Of a stretch of DNA of 64,000 bases, positions 34,064 through 43,244 are shown in pieces. The notes beneath the pieces are model-generated. The model did no database searches, had not been told where the DNA came from, and saw nothing but the letters and a program-made list of their open reading frames with translations. Numbering within the stretch: position 1 is the first letter of the stretch; each line of letters begins with the position of its first letter. A program made the position numbers and the translations under genes. Source of the DNA: Roseomonas xinghualingensis (lineage in GTDB: Bacteria > Pseudomonadota > Alphaproteobacteria > Acetobacterales > Acetobacteraceae); assembly GCF_025791835.1 (NCBI RefSeq), contig NZ_JAOXLP010000019.1, positions 1 to 64,000 of the forward strand, given 5' to 3'.

Positions 34064-35227
34064 TCAGACGCTCGCCAGCAGTCCAGCCAGCAGCTTCGCG
34101 CGGGGAACCAGGCAGTCCTCGCGGATATATTCACCGAGGGTGTGGTAGCCGGCGCCGAGCACGCCTAGCCCGTCCAGGGTCGGAATGCCCATGGCGCCGG
34201 TGAAGTTGCCGTCCGAGCCACCGCCCGCGCTTTCATGCGGCAGATCGTAGCCTAGGCGGCGGGCGAGGGTTTTGGCCTGGGCATGCAGGGCCATGACCGC
34301 CGCATCCGGCTCCCAGACCGGGCGGGTGACGCTGCGCTGCACCTCCAGCGCCACGTCGGACGCCGATGAGGTGAGGGCGAGCATCCGCTCCACCGCGTGG
34401 TCCAGATCCGATTGGCGCTTGGCCATGCTCAGGGCTTCGGCATCGCAATGCGTGGCCACGCAGTTCACCCATTGCCCGCCATGGATCACGCCGACCGAAT
34501 AGGTGGCCGCATCTGTCGTCATGCCCTCGATCGCCAGGATCTGGCGGCACATCTCCCGGATGGCGGAGCGGCCGTCGGAGAGCTTCGCGCCCGCATGGCT
34601 CGGACGGCCGGTGGTGCGCAGGTTGAAGCGCGCGATGGCGTAGCGGCCGGTGACCACCCCGCCCATGGCATTGCCGCTCTCATCCGGCCGGCCGGGCTCG
34701 GGCACCAGCACCACTGCATGCCGCGCAGCCTCGGCCTCGATCAGGTCGCGCGTCGAGGGGGTGCCGACCTCCTCATCAGGGGTCAGCAACACAGTCACGG
34801 GGCGCGAGGTGGCGATGCCGGCGCGGGCGAGTTCCCGAAGCGCTTCGACCGCCAGCAGCGTCCCGCCCTTCATGTCGCAGATGCCAGGACCGTAGCAGCG
34901 CCCGTCCTCGCGCCGGAAGGGCAGGGCGGAGAGGGTGCCGACAGGATGCACCGTGTCCAGATGGGCCAGCACCAGGATACCCGGCTCGTCCCCAGCCGTA
35001 TGAGGGAAGCGGGCGCGGACGCAGCCGCCGAATCCCATGCGGCCCGGAATCCATTCGACCCGCGCGCCCATCATGGCCAGGTCCCGGCCGGCCAGGTCCA
35101 TCATGCGGTTCACCGCGGCCGCGTCGTAGGTCGGGCTTTCGCATTCCACCCAGGGGCGCAGACGGTTGATGATGGTCTCTGTCTCGAAGGGCAGGTCCAG
35201 GGCGGGAAAGGGGGGCATGGCATCCAT
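34064..35227 (-). CDS. M20 family metallopeptidase (carboxypeptidase G2-like)
   Basis: This 387-residue dizinc peptidase carries Ala-His-Leu-Asp-Thr-Val-His near 90, Cys-Asp-Met-Lys-Gly-Gly near 118 and Pro-Asp-Glu-Glu-Val-Gly near 152. The His-Ala-Gly motif of the lid domain is near 207. It is the third M20 enzyme of the window and closest to the one at 17926. No signal peptide is seen. It should cleave glutamate or another C-terminal residue from N-acyl or peptide substrates. It is divergent from the TauD-like gene. Confidence 0.87.
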   Translation of the reverse strand: MDAMPPFPALDLPFETETIINRLRPWVECESPTYDAAAVNRMMDLAGRDLAMMGARVEWIPGRMGFGGCVRARFPHTAGDEPGILVLAHLDTVHPVGTLSALPFRREDGRCYGPGICDMKGGTLLAVEALRELARAGIATSRPVTVLLTPDEEVGTPSTRDLIEAEAARHAVVLVPEPGRPDESGNAMGGVVTGRYAIARFNLRTTGRPSHAGAKLSDGRSAIREMCRQILAIEGMTTDAATYSVGVIHGGQWVNCVATHCDAEALSMAKRQSDLDHAVERMLALTSSASDVALEVQRSVTRPVWEPDAAVMALHAQAKTLARRLGYDLPHESAGGGSDGNFTGAMGIPTLDGLGVLGAGYHTLGEYIREDCLVPRAKLLAGLLASV

Positions 35228-35340
35228 GGGCGCGCTCCTTATTCACGTGGCGGTGTGCAGCCTGCGCGCTCCGGGCCGGTTGGTGAAGCCTGGGCGGACG
35301 CCTTTGGCGCCGCCGTCCCTGGCGCGCTAGGTTGGGGGCA

Positions 35341-36081
35341 ATGAGCGACCCCTTGAACATTACCCCGCGCCGTCTGGTGCCCTTGGCCGGCCCAATCCTC
35401 TGGTCGCCGGCCGAGCTGCCGCTGAACGAGCAGATGATCCCGCTTGGCGCCGAGCATGCCGCCGAGATGGGGGCGGCCGATGCCGCGATTCGCCTCGGCG
35501 CACCTGAAGGCGCGACACCGAAGCTGGATGCGCTGACCGACGAGTTGCGCGGCCGTCTGGACCATGGGCGCGGCTTTGCCCTGCTGCGTGGCATGCCCCT
35601 GGGCGAGGATCCAGCCGCGCCGCTGCGGGGCCTGGCCACCCGCCTGGGCACGCCTGTGCCGGCCGCCCCCACCACTGGCAGCCGCCATGTGGAGGCATGC
35701 GACATCCTGCTCCTGCGCGCGACCCATCCGGCGACGGCGCATCTCCGCTCCGCCGCCAGTATCCACAATGCCCTGCTCCGCACCGACCGGGCCGCGCTCG
35801 CGGCCCTCTATGAAGGGCGCGGCGAGCCGCCCATGCCGATCTTTTCCCATGAGGGCGTTTTCGCCGCGCGCTGGGATGACGAGGCCCTTCCGGGCGACCG
35901 TCTGCCCGCCTCCCTGGAGGAGGCCATTGGCGAGCCCCTTTCGCTGAATCTGCGGGCGGGGGACATCCTGGCGATTAATCCCTTTCTCGTCTGGGCAGAT
36001 CGCCTGCCGGGGGTGGAGGTGGCGGCCTGCCGTGAGGAGGCATCGCGGCTGGACATCCCGGCCTTCGCCGCGCTGCGGTAG
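35341..36081 (+). CDS. TauD/TfdA-like protein lacking the distal metal histidine
   Basis: This 246-residue protein follows the TauD/TfdA dioxygenase outline: the Gly-Phe-Ala-Leu-Leu-Arg-Gly strand at 78-84, His116-Val-Glu118 as a possible HxE iron motif, and a C-terminal Arg-Ala-Gly-Asp-Ile-Leu block. Where active enzymes have the distal His before a Gly-Arg, it reads Val-Trp-Ala-Asp-Arg (217-221). The third iron ligand thus appears to be missing and it may not be an active oxygenase. The ATG at 35341 is preferred over one nine bases earlier. The racemase-like gene follows after five bases. Confidence 0.65.
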   Translation: MSDPLNITPRRLVPLAGPILWSPAELPLNEQMIPLGAEHAAEMGAADAAIRLGAPEGATPKLDALTDELRGRLDHGRGFALLRGMPLGEDPAAPLRGLATRLGTPVPAAPTTGSRHVEACDILLLRATHPATAHLRSAASIHNALLRTDRAALAALYEGRGEPPMPIFSHEGVFAARWDDEALPGDRLPASLEEAIGEPLSLNLRAGDILAINPFLVWADRLPGVEVAACREEASRLDIPAFAALR

Positions 36082-36086
36082 CGGCC

Positions 36087-36824
36087 ATGCGGATCCTCGT
36101 CGCGAATGCCAACACCACAGAGGCCATCACCGCGCGCTGTGCCGATGCCGCCCGCGCCGCCGCCGGTGCCGGGACGGAGATCGTCCCCGGTACGCCGCGC
36201 TTCGGCCCGGCTGTGATTTCCTCGGGGCTCGAGAACGCCATCGCCGCCCATGGCCTGCTGGACCTGCTGGCGGGGCATGCCGGGCAGGTGGATGCCGTGG
36301 TGCTGGCAGTCTCGCTGGACACTGCGCTGCAGGCGGCGCGCCAGCTCATGCCCTGTCCCGTTGTTGGCATGACCGAGGCTGCCTGCCTGACCGCCTGCAT
36401 GCTGGGGAACCGCTTCGGGCTGGTGACCTTTGGCCACACCGAATCCTACCGGCAGCTGATCGAGGGCTATGGGCTTTCCGCCCGGCTTTCCGGGCTGGTG
36501 GGGGTGGATTCCACGCCCCAGCGTGCCCTGACCGATCCAGAAGGCGCCCTGCGCGCGGTGGCTGAAGGCGTGGCCGAACTTGTTGCCGGCGGTGCGGACA
36601 GCGTGGTGCTGGGCGGCGCGGCCCTGGCCGGGATGGAGCCTTCCTTGCGCCAGGCCTCCCCCGTGCCCCTGCTGGACGGGATGATCTGCGGGGTGCGGAT
36701 GGCGGAGGCGCTGGTCGCCCTGGCACCGCCCAAGCCACGGCACGGGCCGATGGCGCCGGTCCGTGGCCGGGAGTCCGCCGGGCTCTCGCCCGCGCTTGCG
36801 GCGCTGCTCCGGGGAGGGTCCTAG
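36087..36824 (+). CDS. Asp/Glu/hydantoin racemase family protein without the cysteine pair
   Basis: This 245-residue protein opens with Ile-Leu-Val-Ala-Asn-Ala-Asn-Thr-Thr, like HyuE-type racemases. Classical members use two cysteines; here the expected places read Ala-Val-Ser76 and Leu-Gly-Gly-Ala-Ala (175-179). Cys-less members of this superfamily exist, so it may be a variant subgroup rather than a dead enzyme. It is co-transcribed with the TauD-like gene. Its stop overlaps the stop of the convergent hydrolase gene by four bases. Confidence 0.72.
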   Translation: MRILVANANTTEAITARCADAARAAAGAGTEIVPGTPRFGPAVISSGLENAIAAHGLLDLLAGHAGQVDAVVLAVSLDTALQAARQLMPCPVVGMTEAACLTACMLGNRFGLVTFGHTESYRQLIEGYGLSARLSGLVGVDSTPQRALTDPEGALRAVAEGVAELVAGGADSVVLGGAALAGMEPSLRQASPVPLLDGMICGVRMAEALVALAPPKPRHGPMAPVRGRESAGLSPALAALLRGGS

Positions 36825-37570
36825 AGAGGCAGCGCGTCCAGCGTCCTCACCAGCAGGCCGAGGTCCTGCGGGCGGGAGAGGCGGTGGTCGCCATCCTTAA
36901 TGAGAGTGAGCTCGGCATCCGGTCCGGGCAGGGCCTCCATGATGCGCAGGGCATGGCGCCAGGGCACGTCAGGGTCCGCCATGCCCTGCAGCAGCCGCAC
37001 CGGGCCTGGATAGGGGATGGGGCCGGGCAGAAGAAGATGGTTCCGGCCCTCCGTCAGCAGGCGGAGGGTGATGGGGATGGGCTCCCCATACTCGAACGGG
37101 CGGCGCAGCACGCCGTCCCGCGCGAGGGTGGCGCGGTCGGCGTCGGTAAACTCCTCCGGCATCAGCACCTCGGTGAAGTCCGGGGCAGCGGCGATACCGA
37201 TCACGGCACGCACGCGCCCCGCCCCCCAGCGGCGCGCCAGGAGCAGCGCGATCCAGCCGCCCATGGAGGAACCGACCAGCACCACCGGGCCGGGCGCCTG
37301 CGCTTCGATCACCAGGGCGGCGTCCTCTGCCCAGGTGCCGATCGTGCCCTCCTCGAAGTCGCCGCCGCTGATGCCGTGCCCGGAATAGTCCAGCCGCAGG
37401 AAGGCCCGGCCACGGGCGGCGCAGGCGTCGCAGAGGTGCAGGGCCTTCGAGCCCTCCATATCCGAGCGGAAGCCGCCCAGGAAAACCACGGCGGGGCTGG
37501 TGCCTGGCAGGGAAGCCCAAGCCAGGGCGACGCCATCGGGGCGAGTGATCGTGCCGCGTGTCTCGTTCAT
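36821..37570 (-). CDS. alpha/beta hydrolase (ABHD10-like)
   Basis: This 249-residue hydrolase has Phe-Leu-Gly-Gly-Phe-Arg-Ser-Asp-Met near 30-38, the elbow Gly-Ser-Ser-Met-Gly-Gly near 98-103, and the catalytic-type His in Asp-Gly-Asp-His-Arg-Leu near 228. The pattern matches small cytoplasmic thioesterases or esterases of the ABHD10 group. I chose ATG 37570; 32 more in-frame codons upstream are unlike the family. It is divergent from a glycosyltransferase gene 76 bases away. Confidence 0.82.
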   Translation of the reverse strand: MNETRGTITRPDGVALAWASLPGTSPAVVFLGGFRSDMEGSKALHLCDACAARGRAFLRLDYSGHGISGGDFEEGTIGTWAEDAALVIEAQAPGPVVLVGSSMGGWIALLLARRWGAGRVRAVIGIAAAPDFTEVLMPEEFTDADRATLARDGVLRRPFEYGEPIPITLRLLTEGRNHLLLPGPIPYPGPVRLLQGMADPDVPWRHALRIMEALPGPDAELTLIKDGDHRLSRPQDLGLLVRTLDALPL

Positions 37571-37646
37571 GGGCCCCGGCCTAGCGCCCCGGGCGGGGGC
37601 GGCACAAGCGTGACGGGGCAGGCCAGGGATTGTAAGGGGCTGCGCC

Positions 37647-38774
37647 ATGCTGTCCCCCCCGCCCACCGTCCTCCAGGTCCTGCCCGCTCTCGGTCAGGGC
37701 GGCGTGGAACGCGGCACGGTGGAGATCGCCCGTGCTCTGGTGGAGGCCGGGGGCCGCGCACTGGTCGCCTCGGCCGGTGGGCCGATGGTGGCGGAGCTGG
37801 AGGCGGCTGGAGCGCGCCATTTCACCCTGCCGCTGGATTGGAAGAGCCCCGCCGCGCTGCTTTCCAATGCCGGCGCGCTGCGGGAAATCGTGAAGGCGGA
37901 GGAGGTGCGGATCATCCATGCGCGCAGCCGCTTCCCAGCCTGGTCGGCGCTGATGGCGGCCAGGGCGACGGGCGCGCGCTTCGTCACGACCTATCACGGC
38001 AGCTACAATGAAGGATTTCCCGGCAAGCGCCTCTACAATTCGGTGATGGCGCGGGGCGAGCGGGTGATCGCCATCAGCGAGCACATCGCCGCGCTGGTAC
38101 GGGAACGCCATGGCGCCGATCCCGCGCGGCTCCGTGTCATTCCACGCGGCGTGGACCCGGCGCGCTTCGATCCTGCGGCTGTCTCCCCCGAACGGATCGA
38201 GGCGCTACGCCGGGACTGGTCCTTGCCCGCCAATCGCCCCGTTATCCTCATGCCCGCGCGGCTGACGCGCTGGAAGGGGCAGGGGGTGCTGCTGCGAGCC
38301 GCTGCCATGCTGCCGGAGCCGCATCCGCTGATCGTGCTGGCCGGCGATGCCCAGGGCCGTGACGCCTATCGCGCCGAGCTGGAACAGCGTGCCACGGAAA
38401 TGGGGGTGACCGCCCGGTTCCCCGGCCCTGTGGTCGATATGCCCGCTGCCCTCGCCTTGGCCGATCTGGTGATCCATGCCAGCACCGATGCAGAGGCGTT
38501 TGGCCGCACCATCGTCGAGGCACAGGCCATGCGCCGGCTTGTCATCGCCTCCGACCTGGGCGCGCCCCGCGAAACGGTGGAGGAAGGCGTGACCGGGTGG
38601 CGCTTGCCGCCGGGCGACCCGGCGGCCCTGGCCGGCGCCATCACCCGCGCCCTTTCCCTGCCGCCCGAGCAGAGCGCGGCGATCGGCGAAGCCGCCCGCG
38701 CGGCCGTGCTGGCGCGCTACACCACCCGCGCGATGCAGGACGCCACCCTGGCCGTGTACCGGGAACTGGCATGA
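37647..38774 (+). CDS. glycosyltransferase family 4 protein
   Basis: This 375-residue GT-B enzyme has an N-terminal Gly-Gly-Val-Glu-Arg-Gly acceptor-side motif (18-23) and a central Arg-Gly-Val-Asp-Pro-Ala-Arg-Phe segment. The C-terminal nucleotide-sugar block Glu-Ala-Phe-Gly-Arg-Thr-Ile-Val-Glu-Ala-Gln-Ala lies near 290. It would add a sugar to a lipid or polysaccharide acceptor, probably lipopolysaccharide core. The stop overlaps the next glycosyltransferase start (ATGA). Confidence 0.87.
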   Translation: MLSPPPTVLQVLPALGQGGVERGTVEIARALVEAGGRALVASAGGPMVAELEAAGARHFTLPLDWKSPAALLSNAGALREIVKAEEVRIIHARSRFPAWSALMAARATGARFVTTYHGSYNEGFPGKRLYNSVMARGERVIAISEHIAALVRERHGADPARLRVIPRGVDPARFDPAAVSPERIEALRRDWSLPANRPVILMPARLTRWKGQGVLLRAAAMLPEPHPLIVLAGDAQGRDAYRAELEQRATEMGVTARFPGPVVDMPAALALADLVIHASTDAEAFGRTIVEAQAMRRLVIASDLGAPRETVEEGVTGWRLPPGDPAALAGAITRALSLPPEQSAAIGEAARAAVLARYTTRAMQDATLAVYRELA

Positions 38775-39685
38775 GCGGACGCGTCCTCGTCATCAAGCTC
38801 GCGGCGCTCGGCGATTTCGTGCAGGCCTTCGGCCCCTTCGCCGCTATCCGGGCGCATCATCCCGGTGCGCGGATCACGCTGCTGACGACACGGCCCTTCG
38901 CGGAACTCGCGCGCCGCAGCCCCTGGTTCGACGAAGTCTGGGACGATGGCCGCCCGCGCAACACGGATTTGCGCGCGAATCTTGCCCTCGTGCGGCGCCT
39001 GCGCGCGGCGCGCTTCGACCGCGTCTATGACCTCCAGACCTCCTCGCGCTCCTCGCGATACCGCTGGTTCACGGGCGGCGCGCCGGAATGGTCGGGCATC
39101 GCGCGGGGGGCGAGCCACCCCCATGCCAATCCCGACCGGGACCACATGCATACGGTGGAGCGGCAGCGCGATCAGCTCCGCATGGCCGGCATCACCGATT
39201 TCCCGGCACCGGACCTTTCCTGGCTGGATGCCGACCTGTCTGCCTTCGCCCTGCCGCCGCGCTTCGCATTGCTGATCCCGGGCGCGAGCCCCACGCGGCC
39301 CGGCAAGCGTTGGCCCGGCTTCCCCGCGCTGGCGCCACGCCTGGGAATGCCGGTGGCGGTGGCCGGAGGGCCAGCCGAGACGCCTTTGGCCGACGAAATC
39401 CGCGCAATGGTGCCAGATGCGCTGGATCTGACCGGGCGCACCAGCCTGTTTCAGCTGGCTGCCATCGCGCGTCGCGCAGCCCTGGCCGTGGGCAACGACA
39501 CAGGCCCGACCCACCTGGCCGCTATTGCCTGCCCGACCCTGGCCCTGTTCGGCGGAGAAAGCGACCCGGCCCTCTGCGCGCCGCGCGGCCCGGTCGTGGA
39601 CGTGCTGCGGCACGAGCCTCTGGCCAGCCTGCCGCCCGAACGGGTGGCAGAAGCCGCCCTCCGCCTGGCACGGATGCCGCCTTAA
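38771..39685 (+). CDS. glycosyltransferase family 9 (heptosyltransferase-like)
   Basis: This 304-residue GT-B enzyme is of the WaaC/WaaF/ADP-heptose type. It begins Val-Leu-Val-Ile-Lys-Leu-Ala-Ala-Leu-Gly-Asp, the family's first strand, and has the C-terminal Gly-Asn-Asp-Thr-Gly-Pro-Thr-His-Leu-Ala-Ala donor-site motif near 247. It would extend lipopolysaccharide core. It is translationally coupled to the GT4 gene by a four-base overlap. Confidence 0.88.
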   Translation: MSGRVLVIKLAALGDFVQAFGPFAAIRAHHPGARITLLTTRPFAELARRSPWFDEVWDDGRPRNTDLRANLALVRRLRAARFDRVYDLQTSSRSSRYRWFTGGAPEWSGIARGASHPHANPDRDHMHTVERQRDQLRMAGITDFPAPDLSWLDADLSAFALPPRFALLIPGASPTRPGKRWPGFPALAPRLGMPVAVAGGPAETPLADEIRAMVPDALDLTGRTSLFQLAAIARRAALAVGNDTGPTHLAAIACPTLALFGGESDPALCAPRGPVVDVLRHEPLASLPPERVAEAALRLARMPP

Positions 39686-39798
39686 GGAGCATTTCCGGGC
39701 CGGCGGGCCGCATTGCCCGCGCAGCCCGCCCTTGCACCCTCCGCTTCCCGGTGCCGATGATGCTCACGGAATCGATCCAAGAGAGCGGAGCAGGGCAT

Positions 39799-40791
39799 AT
39801 GGTCTTCACCCGTCGGAACATCCTGGCGACCGGCACCGCCGGGGCCGCCTTCCTCATGGGCTCCCGCTTCGCCCGCGCGCAGGGCACGCGCTGGCAATTC
39901 GCCACCCCCTACCAGGACACCAACTTCCACACGAAGAACGTCCGCGCCTTCGTGGAGGAGATCCAGAAGGCCACCAACGGCGCGCTCCAGATCCAGCTCC
40001 ATACCAACCAGTCGTTGCTGCCCATGCCGCAGATCAAGCGCGGCGTGCAGCAGGGGCAGGTGCAACTGGGCGAAATCCTGCTCTCCAACTACGGCAACGA
40101 GGATCCCTTCTTCGAGGTCGATGGCGTGCCGCTGCTGGCACCAAGCTTCGACGCGGCGGTGAAGCTCGCCTCCCTCGCACGCCCCTATATCGAGGCGCGC
40201 TTCCAACGCACCGGCCTCTCGCTGCTCTATAACGTGCCCTGGCCTCCGGGCGGCTTCTACACCAACGCTCCGCTGGAGAATCTGGACGCGTTAAAGGGCA
40301 TGCGGTTCCGCACCTTCAACACGATGACCAACCGCTTCGCCGCCCTGGTGGGCGCCAGCCCGACATTGGTGCAGGCGAGCGAGGTGCCGCAGGCCTTCGC
40401 CACGGGCGTCATCAGCGGCATGGTCACTAGTGCTGCGACCGGCGTGGACACCCAGGCCTGGGACTACTGCAAGATCTTCACCCCCGTGAACTTCAGCTAC
40501 ACGAACAACGTCGTCTTCGTGAGCCGCCGCGCCTTCGAGGCGCTTCCGGCAGCCCAGCGTACGGCCGTGACGGAGGCTGCCAAGGCGGCGCAGGCCCGCG
40601 GCCTGGAGATGGCGCGGGCCGCCGAGAAGGAGGCGCAGGACACGCTCGCCGCCCGTGGCCTGAAGATCGAGCAGCCGAGCCAGGCGTTGAAGGATGGGCT
40701 CAACCGGATCAGCGCGACCATGACCGATGAATGGGCGGCCAAGGCGGGGGATGACGGCAAGAAGCTGATCGAGTCCTATCGCGCCGCCTGA
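39799..40791 (+). CDS. dctP: TRAP transporter solute-binding protein (DctP family)
   Basis: This 330-residue periplasmic receptor has a signal peptide with Thr-Arg-Arg-Asn-Ile-Leu (twin Arg, possibly Tat) and a mature start after Ala-Arg-Ala-Gln. Typical DctP features include Gln-Ile-Lys-Arg-Gly-Val-Gln-Gln-Gly and Lys-Gly-Met-Arg-Phe-Arg with the ligand-carboxylate Arg. The ATG at 39799 follows a purine-rich stretch (agagcggagcaggg). The next two genes encode the membrane subunits, so the transporter is complete. Ligand probably an organic acid. Confidence 0.9.
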   Translation: MVFTRRNILATGTAGAAFLMGSRFARAQGTRWQFATPYQDTNFHTKNVRAFVEEIQKATNGALQIQLHTNQSLLPMPQIKRGVQQGQVQLGEILLSNYGNEDPFFEVDGVPLLAPSFDAAVKLASLARPYIEARFQRTGLSLLYNVPWPPGGFYTNAPLENLDALKGMRFRTFNTMTNRFAALVGASPTLVQASEVPQAFATGVISGMVTSAATGVDTQAWDYCKIFTPVNFSYTNNVVFVSRRAFEALPAAQRTAVTEAAKAAQARGLEMARAAEKEAQDTLAARGLKIEQPSQALKDGLNRISATMTDEWAAKAGDDGKKLIESYRAA

Positions 40792-41336
40792 TGCCGGGGG
40801 TGATACGGCGGGGGCTGGACGCCCTCTACGGGGCGGGCGCGGCGATAGCCGCGCTTGCCCTTCTTGGCATCTTCCTGGTGATGATGGGGCAGGTGGGGCT
40901 GCGCTTCCTGGGCGTGCAGTTCCCCGGTGCCGACGACATCAGCGCCTATCTTTGCGTCGCGACCACCTTCTTTGCCCTGGCACTTACCTTCAAGCGGGGG
41001 GAGTTGATTCGGGTTGGTCTGCTGCTGGAGCGGCTTTCGCCGGGCCCACGCCGCGTCATGGAGATTGTGGCGCTGATCCTTGCCGCCATCGGCAGTGCCT
41101 ATGCGGTGTGGTGGACGGCGGATGACGTGATCTTCTCCTGGCAGATCGAGGATCTTGCCCAGGGGCCACTGCCCATCCCCCTCTGGATCCCGAAGCTCGC
41201 TATGCCGGTCGGAGCGGGAATCCTGCTGATCGCCGTGCTGGACGAGCTGGCGACAGTGCTGCGGGGCGAACGTCCCAGCTACGTGATCGCGGCCGAGGAA
41301 CGGGCGGCGCGCGGCAATTTCACGGCGGAGGTGTAG
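40791..41336 (+). CDS. dctQ: TRAP transporter small permease (DctQ family)
   Basis: This 181-residue inner-membrane protein has four helices (about 12-33, 45-60, 83-104, 135-155). Its ATG overlaps the dctP stop by one base. Length and topology match DctQ, the small subunit that bridges receptor and large permease. The large subunit starts four bases after its stop. Confidence 0.9.
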   Translation: MPGVIRRGLDALYGAGAAIAALALLGIFLVMMGQVGLRFLGVQFPGADDISAYLCVATTFFALALTFKRGELIRVGLLLERLSPGPRRVMEIVALILAAIGSAYAVWWTADDVIFSWQIEDLAQGPLPIPLWIPKLAMPVGAGILLIAVLDELATVLRGERPSYVIAAEERAARGNFTAEV

Positions 41337-41340
41337 GGCG

Positions 41341-42642
41341 ATGGAACTGCTGGAACTTTCCGCCCTGCTTCTTCTGTTGCTCGGCCTGTTGCTTGCGGGC
41401 GGGTTGTGGATCGGCATGGCGCTCGCGATGGTGGGCTTCGTCGCGGTCACCTTCGTGCATCCGCAGCCCGGCACCTATCTCGCCAGCGCCTTCTGGGAAG
41501 CGACGGGCTCCTGGACCCTGGCCGCGTTGCCGATGTTCGTCTGGATGGGCGAGATCCTGTTCCGGACCAAGCTTTCGGAGGAGCTGTTCAACGGCCTCGC
41601 GCCCTGGGTGCGGCGCATCCCTGGGCGGCTGCTGCATGTGAACATCCTGGCCTGCGGCATCTTCGGCTCCGTTTCCGGCTCCTCAGCCGCCACCTGCGCC
41701 ACCGTCTCCAAGATTGCGTTGCCGGAACTGAAGCGGCGTGGCTATGACGAGGATGTCGCCATCGGCAGCCTCGCGACCTCAGGCACGCTCGGCATCATGA
41801 TTCCGCCCTCCATCATCATGGTGGTCTATGCGGTGGCGGCCGAGGTTTCGATCGTGCGGGTCTTCATCGCGGGCTGCATCCCCGGTCTGATCGTGATGCT
41901 GCTGTTCAGCCTCTACATCGCCGTCTGGGCGCTGTTGAACCCGCGCAAGCAACCGCCAGCCGGGCCGCGCATGTCCCTCGTGGCGAAGCTGCGGCAATCC
42001 GCGCAGCTGATTCCTTGTGCGCTGCTCATCATTGCCGTGATCGGCAGCATGTTCGTGGGCTGGGCAACGGCCACCGAGGCTGCGGCCTTCGGTGTGCTCG
42101 GCAGCCTCCTGCTGGCTGCCGTGACGGGCTGCCTGAGTTGGCAGAGTTTCCGCGACAGCCTGACGGGCGCGACGCGGCTGTCCTGCATGATCATGTTCAT
42201 CCTGGCAGGCGCGGCCTATCTCACCAAGGCCATGGCGCTGACCGGGATCCCGGCTGCGCTGGCCACCGCCGTGGCGGGGCTGGGCCTCGGCCCCTACGGC
42301 ATCATTGCCATGCTGACGGTGGTCTATGTCATCCTGGGCACGGCACTGGATGGCACCTCGATGATCGTTCTCACGACCTCGATTGTGGTCCCGATGATCC
42401 AGCAGGCAGGGTTCGACTTGGTCTGGTTTGGCATTTTCATCGTGCTGCTGGTGGAAATCGCGGAGATCACGCCGCCGGTGGGCTTCAACCTTTTCGTCAT
42501 GCAAACCCTGACGGGGAAGGAACAGACAGCCGTCGCCAGGGCTTCAATGCCCTTCTTCCTGATGCTGGTGGCAACGGTGGCCATCATCACCCTCTGGCCG
42601 GCGACCGTGACCTGGCTGCCGGATGTGGTGCTGAGCCGCTGA
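41341..42642 (+). CDS. dctM: TRAP transporter large permease (DctM family)
   Basis: This 433-residue protein has about 12 helices and is the sodium-coupled transport subunit. DctM blocks include Gly-Ser-Val-Ser-Gly-Ser-Ser-Ala-Ala-Thr near 115-124 and Ile-Met-Ile-Pro-Pro-Ser-Ile near 155. Asp-Gly-Thr-Ser-Met and Ile-Thr-Pro-Pro-Val-Gly-Phe-Asn-Leu-Phe-Val lie near the C-terminus. It completes the dctPQM operon. Confidence 0.92.
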   Translation: MELLELSALLLLLLGLLLAGGLWIGMALAMVGFVAVTFVHPQPGTYLASAFWEATGSWTLAALPMFVWMGEILFRTKLSEELFNGLAPWVRRIPGRLLHVNILACGIFGSVSGSSAATCATVSKIALPELKRRGYDEDVAIGSLATSGTLGIMIPPSIIMVVYAVAAEVSIVRVFIAGCIPGLIVMLLFSLYIAVWALLNPRKQPPAGPRMSLVAKLRQSAQLIPCALLIIAVIGSMFVGWATATEAAAFGVLGSLLLAAVTGCLSWQSFRDSLTGATRLSCMIMFILAGAAYLTKAMALTGIPAALATAVAGLGLGPYGIIAMLTVVYVILGTALDGTSMIVLTTSIVVPMIQQAGFDLVWFGIFIVLLVEIAEITPPVGFNLFVMQTLTGKEQTAVARASMPFFLMLVATVAIITLWPATVTWLPDVVLSR

Positions 42643-42649
42643 ACAAGGA

Positions 42650-42679
42650 AAAGCGCCGCGGATGAACCGGCGGCGCTTT
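42650..42679 (+). terminator. terminator of the dctPQM operon
   Basis: AAAGCGCCGC pairs exactly with GCGGCGCTTT over ten bases, with a ten-base loop, seven bases past the dctM stop. The flanking A and T tracts would allow termination on both strands. Confidence 0.75.
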
Positions 42680-42688
42680 CGGGAGGGT

Positions 42689-42716
42689 GGCCATGGCTGG
42701 AGAACCAGCCATGGCC
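42689..42716. other. 12-bp perfect inverted repeat
   Basis: GGCCATGGCTGG and CCAGCCATGGCC flank a four-base loop (agaa). It lies between the dctM terminator and the stop of the convergent exported-protein gene and may terminate the leftward transcript. Confidence 0.5.
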
Positions 42717-42723
42717 GCGGTGA

Positions 42724-43101
42724 TCACAGCACGGGGCGGAGCGACCCGTCCGGCTGACGCTCGAATACGCCGCCGCCACCCATATAGGCGCCGTTCGGAT
42801 CCTGGGCGGCGCGCCTTTCTGCGCGCTGCTGGCGGCGCATGGCGCGGCGTTCCATGCGCATGGAACGCTCACTGCGGGCCTGCGGGGCAGAGCCATAGGT
42901 GCCAGTCGCGCCCGACATGCCGCCGGAGTTCGACATACCGCCAGAGCCAGGCTGCTGCATGGGCACCGAGCCGGGCACACTCCCCGAATTCTGGGAAGGC
43001 ATCTGGGTAGTCGTCGCGCTCTGCGCCTGTACCACTGATCCCGTGGCCATGATGGCGGAGAAGGCGAAGGCGGCAGTAAGCGTCGCGAGTGTCCGGGACA
43101 A
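42724..43101 (-). CDS. small exported protein, unknown
   Basis: This 125-residue protein starts at a TTG (43101), preceded by AGGAAAGGAAA about eight bases upstream; a longer TTG frame to 43182 is less likely. A signal peptide covers residues 1-28, ending Val-Val-Gln-Ala. The mature part is Gly/Ser/Met-rich, then a basic Arg/Met segment (about 78-100). No family is recognised. It is divergent from the TAXI gene. Confidence 0.6.
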   Translation of the reverse strand: MSRTLATLTAAFAFSAIMATGSVVQAQSATTTQMPSQNSGSVPGSVPMQQPGSGGMSNSGGMSGATGTYGSAPQARSERSMRMERRAMRRQQRAERRAAQDPNGAYMGGGGVFERQPDGSLRPVL

Positions 43102-43244
43102 TCTGGATTTCCTTTCCTTGCCAAGCCGGCGATCCCTGAGATCCACCAGCGTAGTCCAGGATCGCAACGTGCCCTCCCGCAACAGGTTGCGCTTCTGTGT
43201 TCCCTCTGGGGCAACCCGGCTGCCGCATCATCGTTGCGGCAGGC

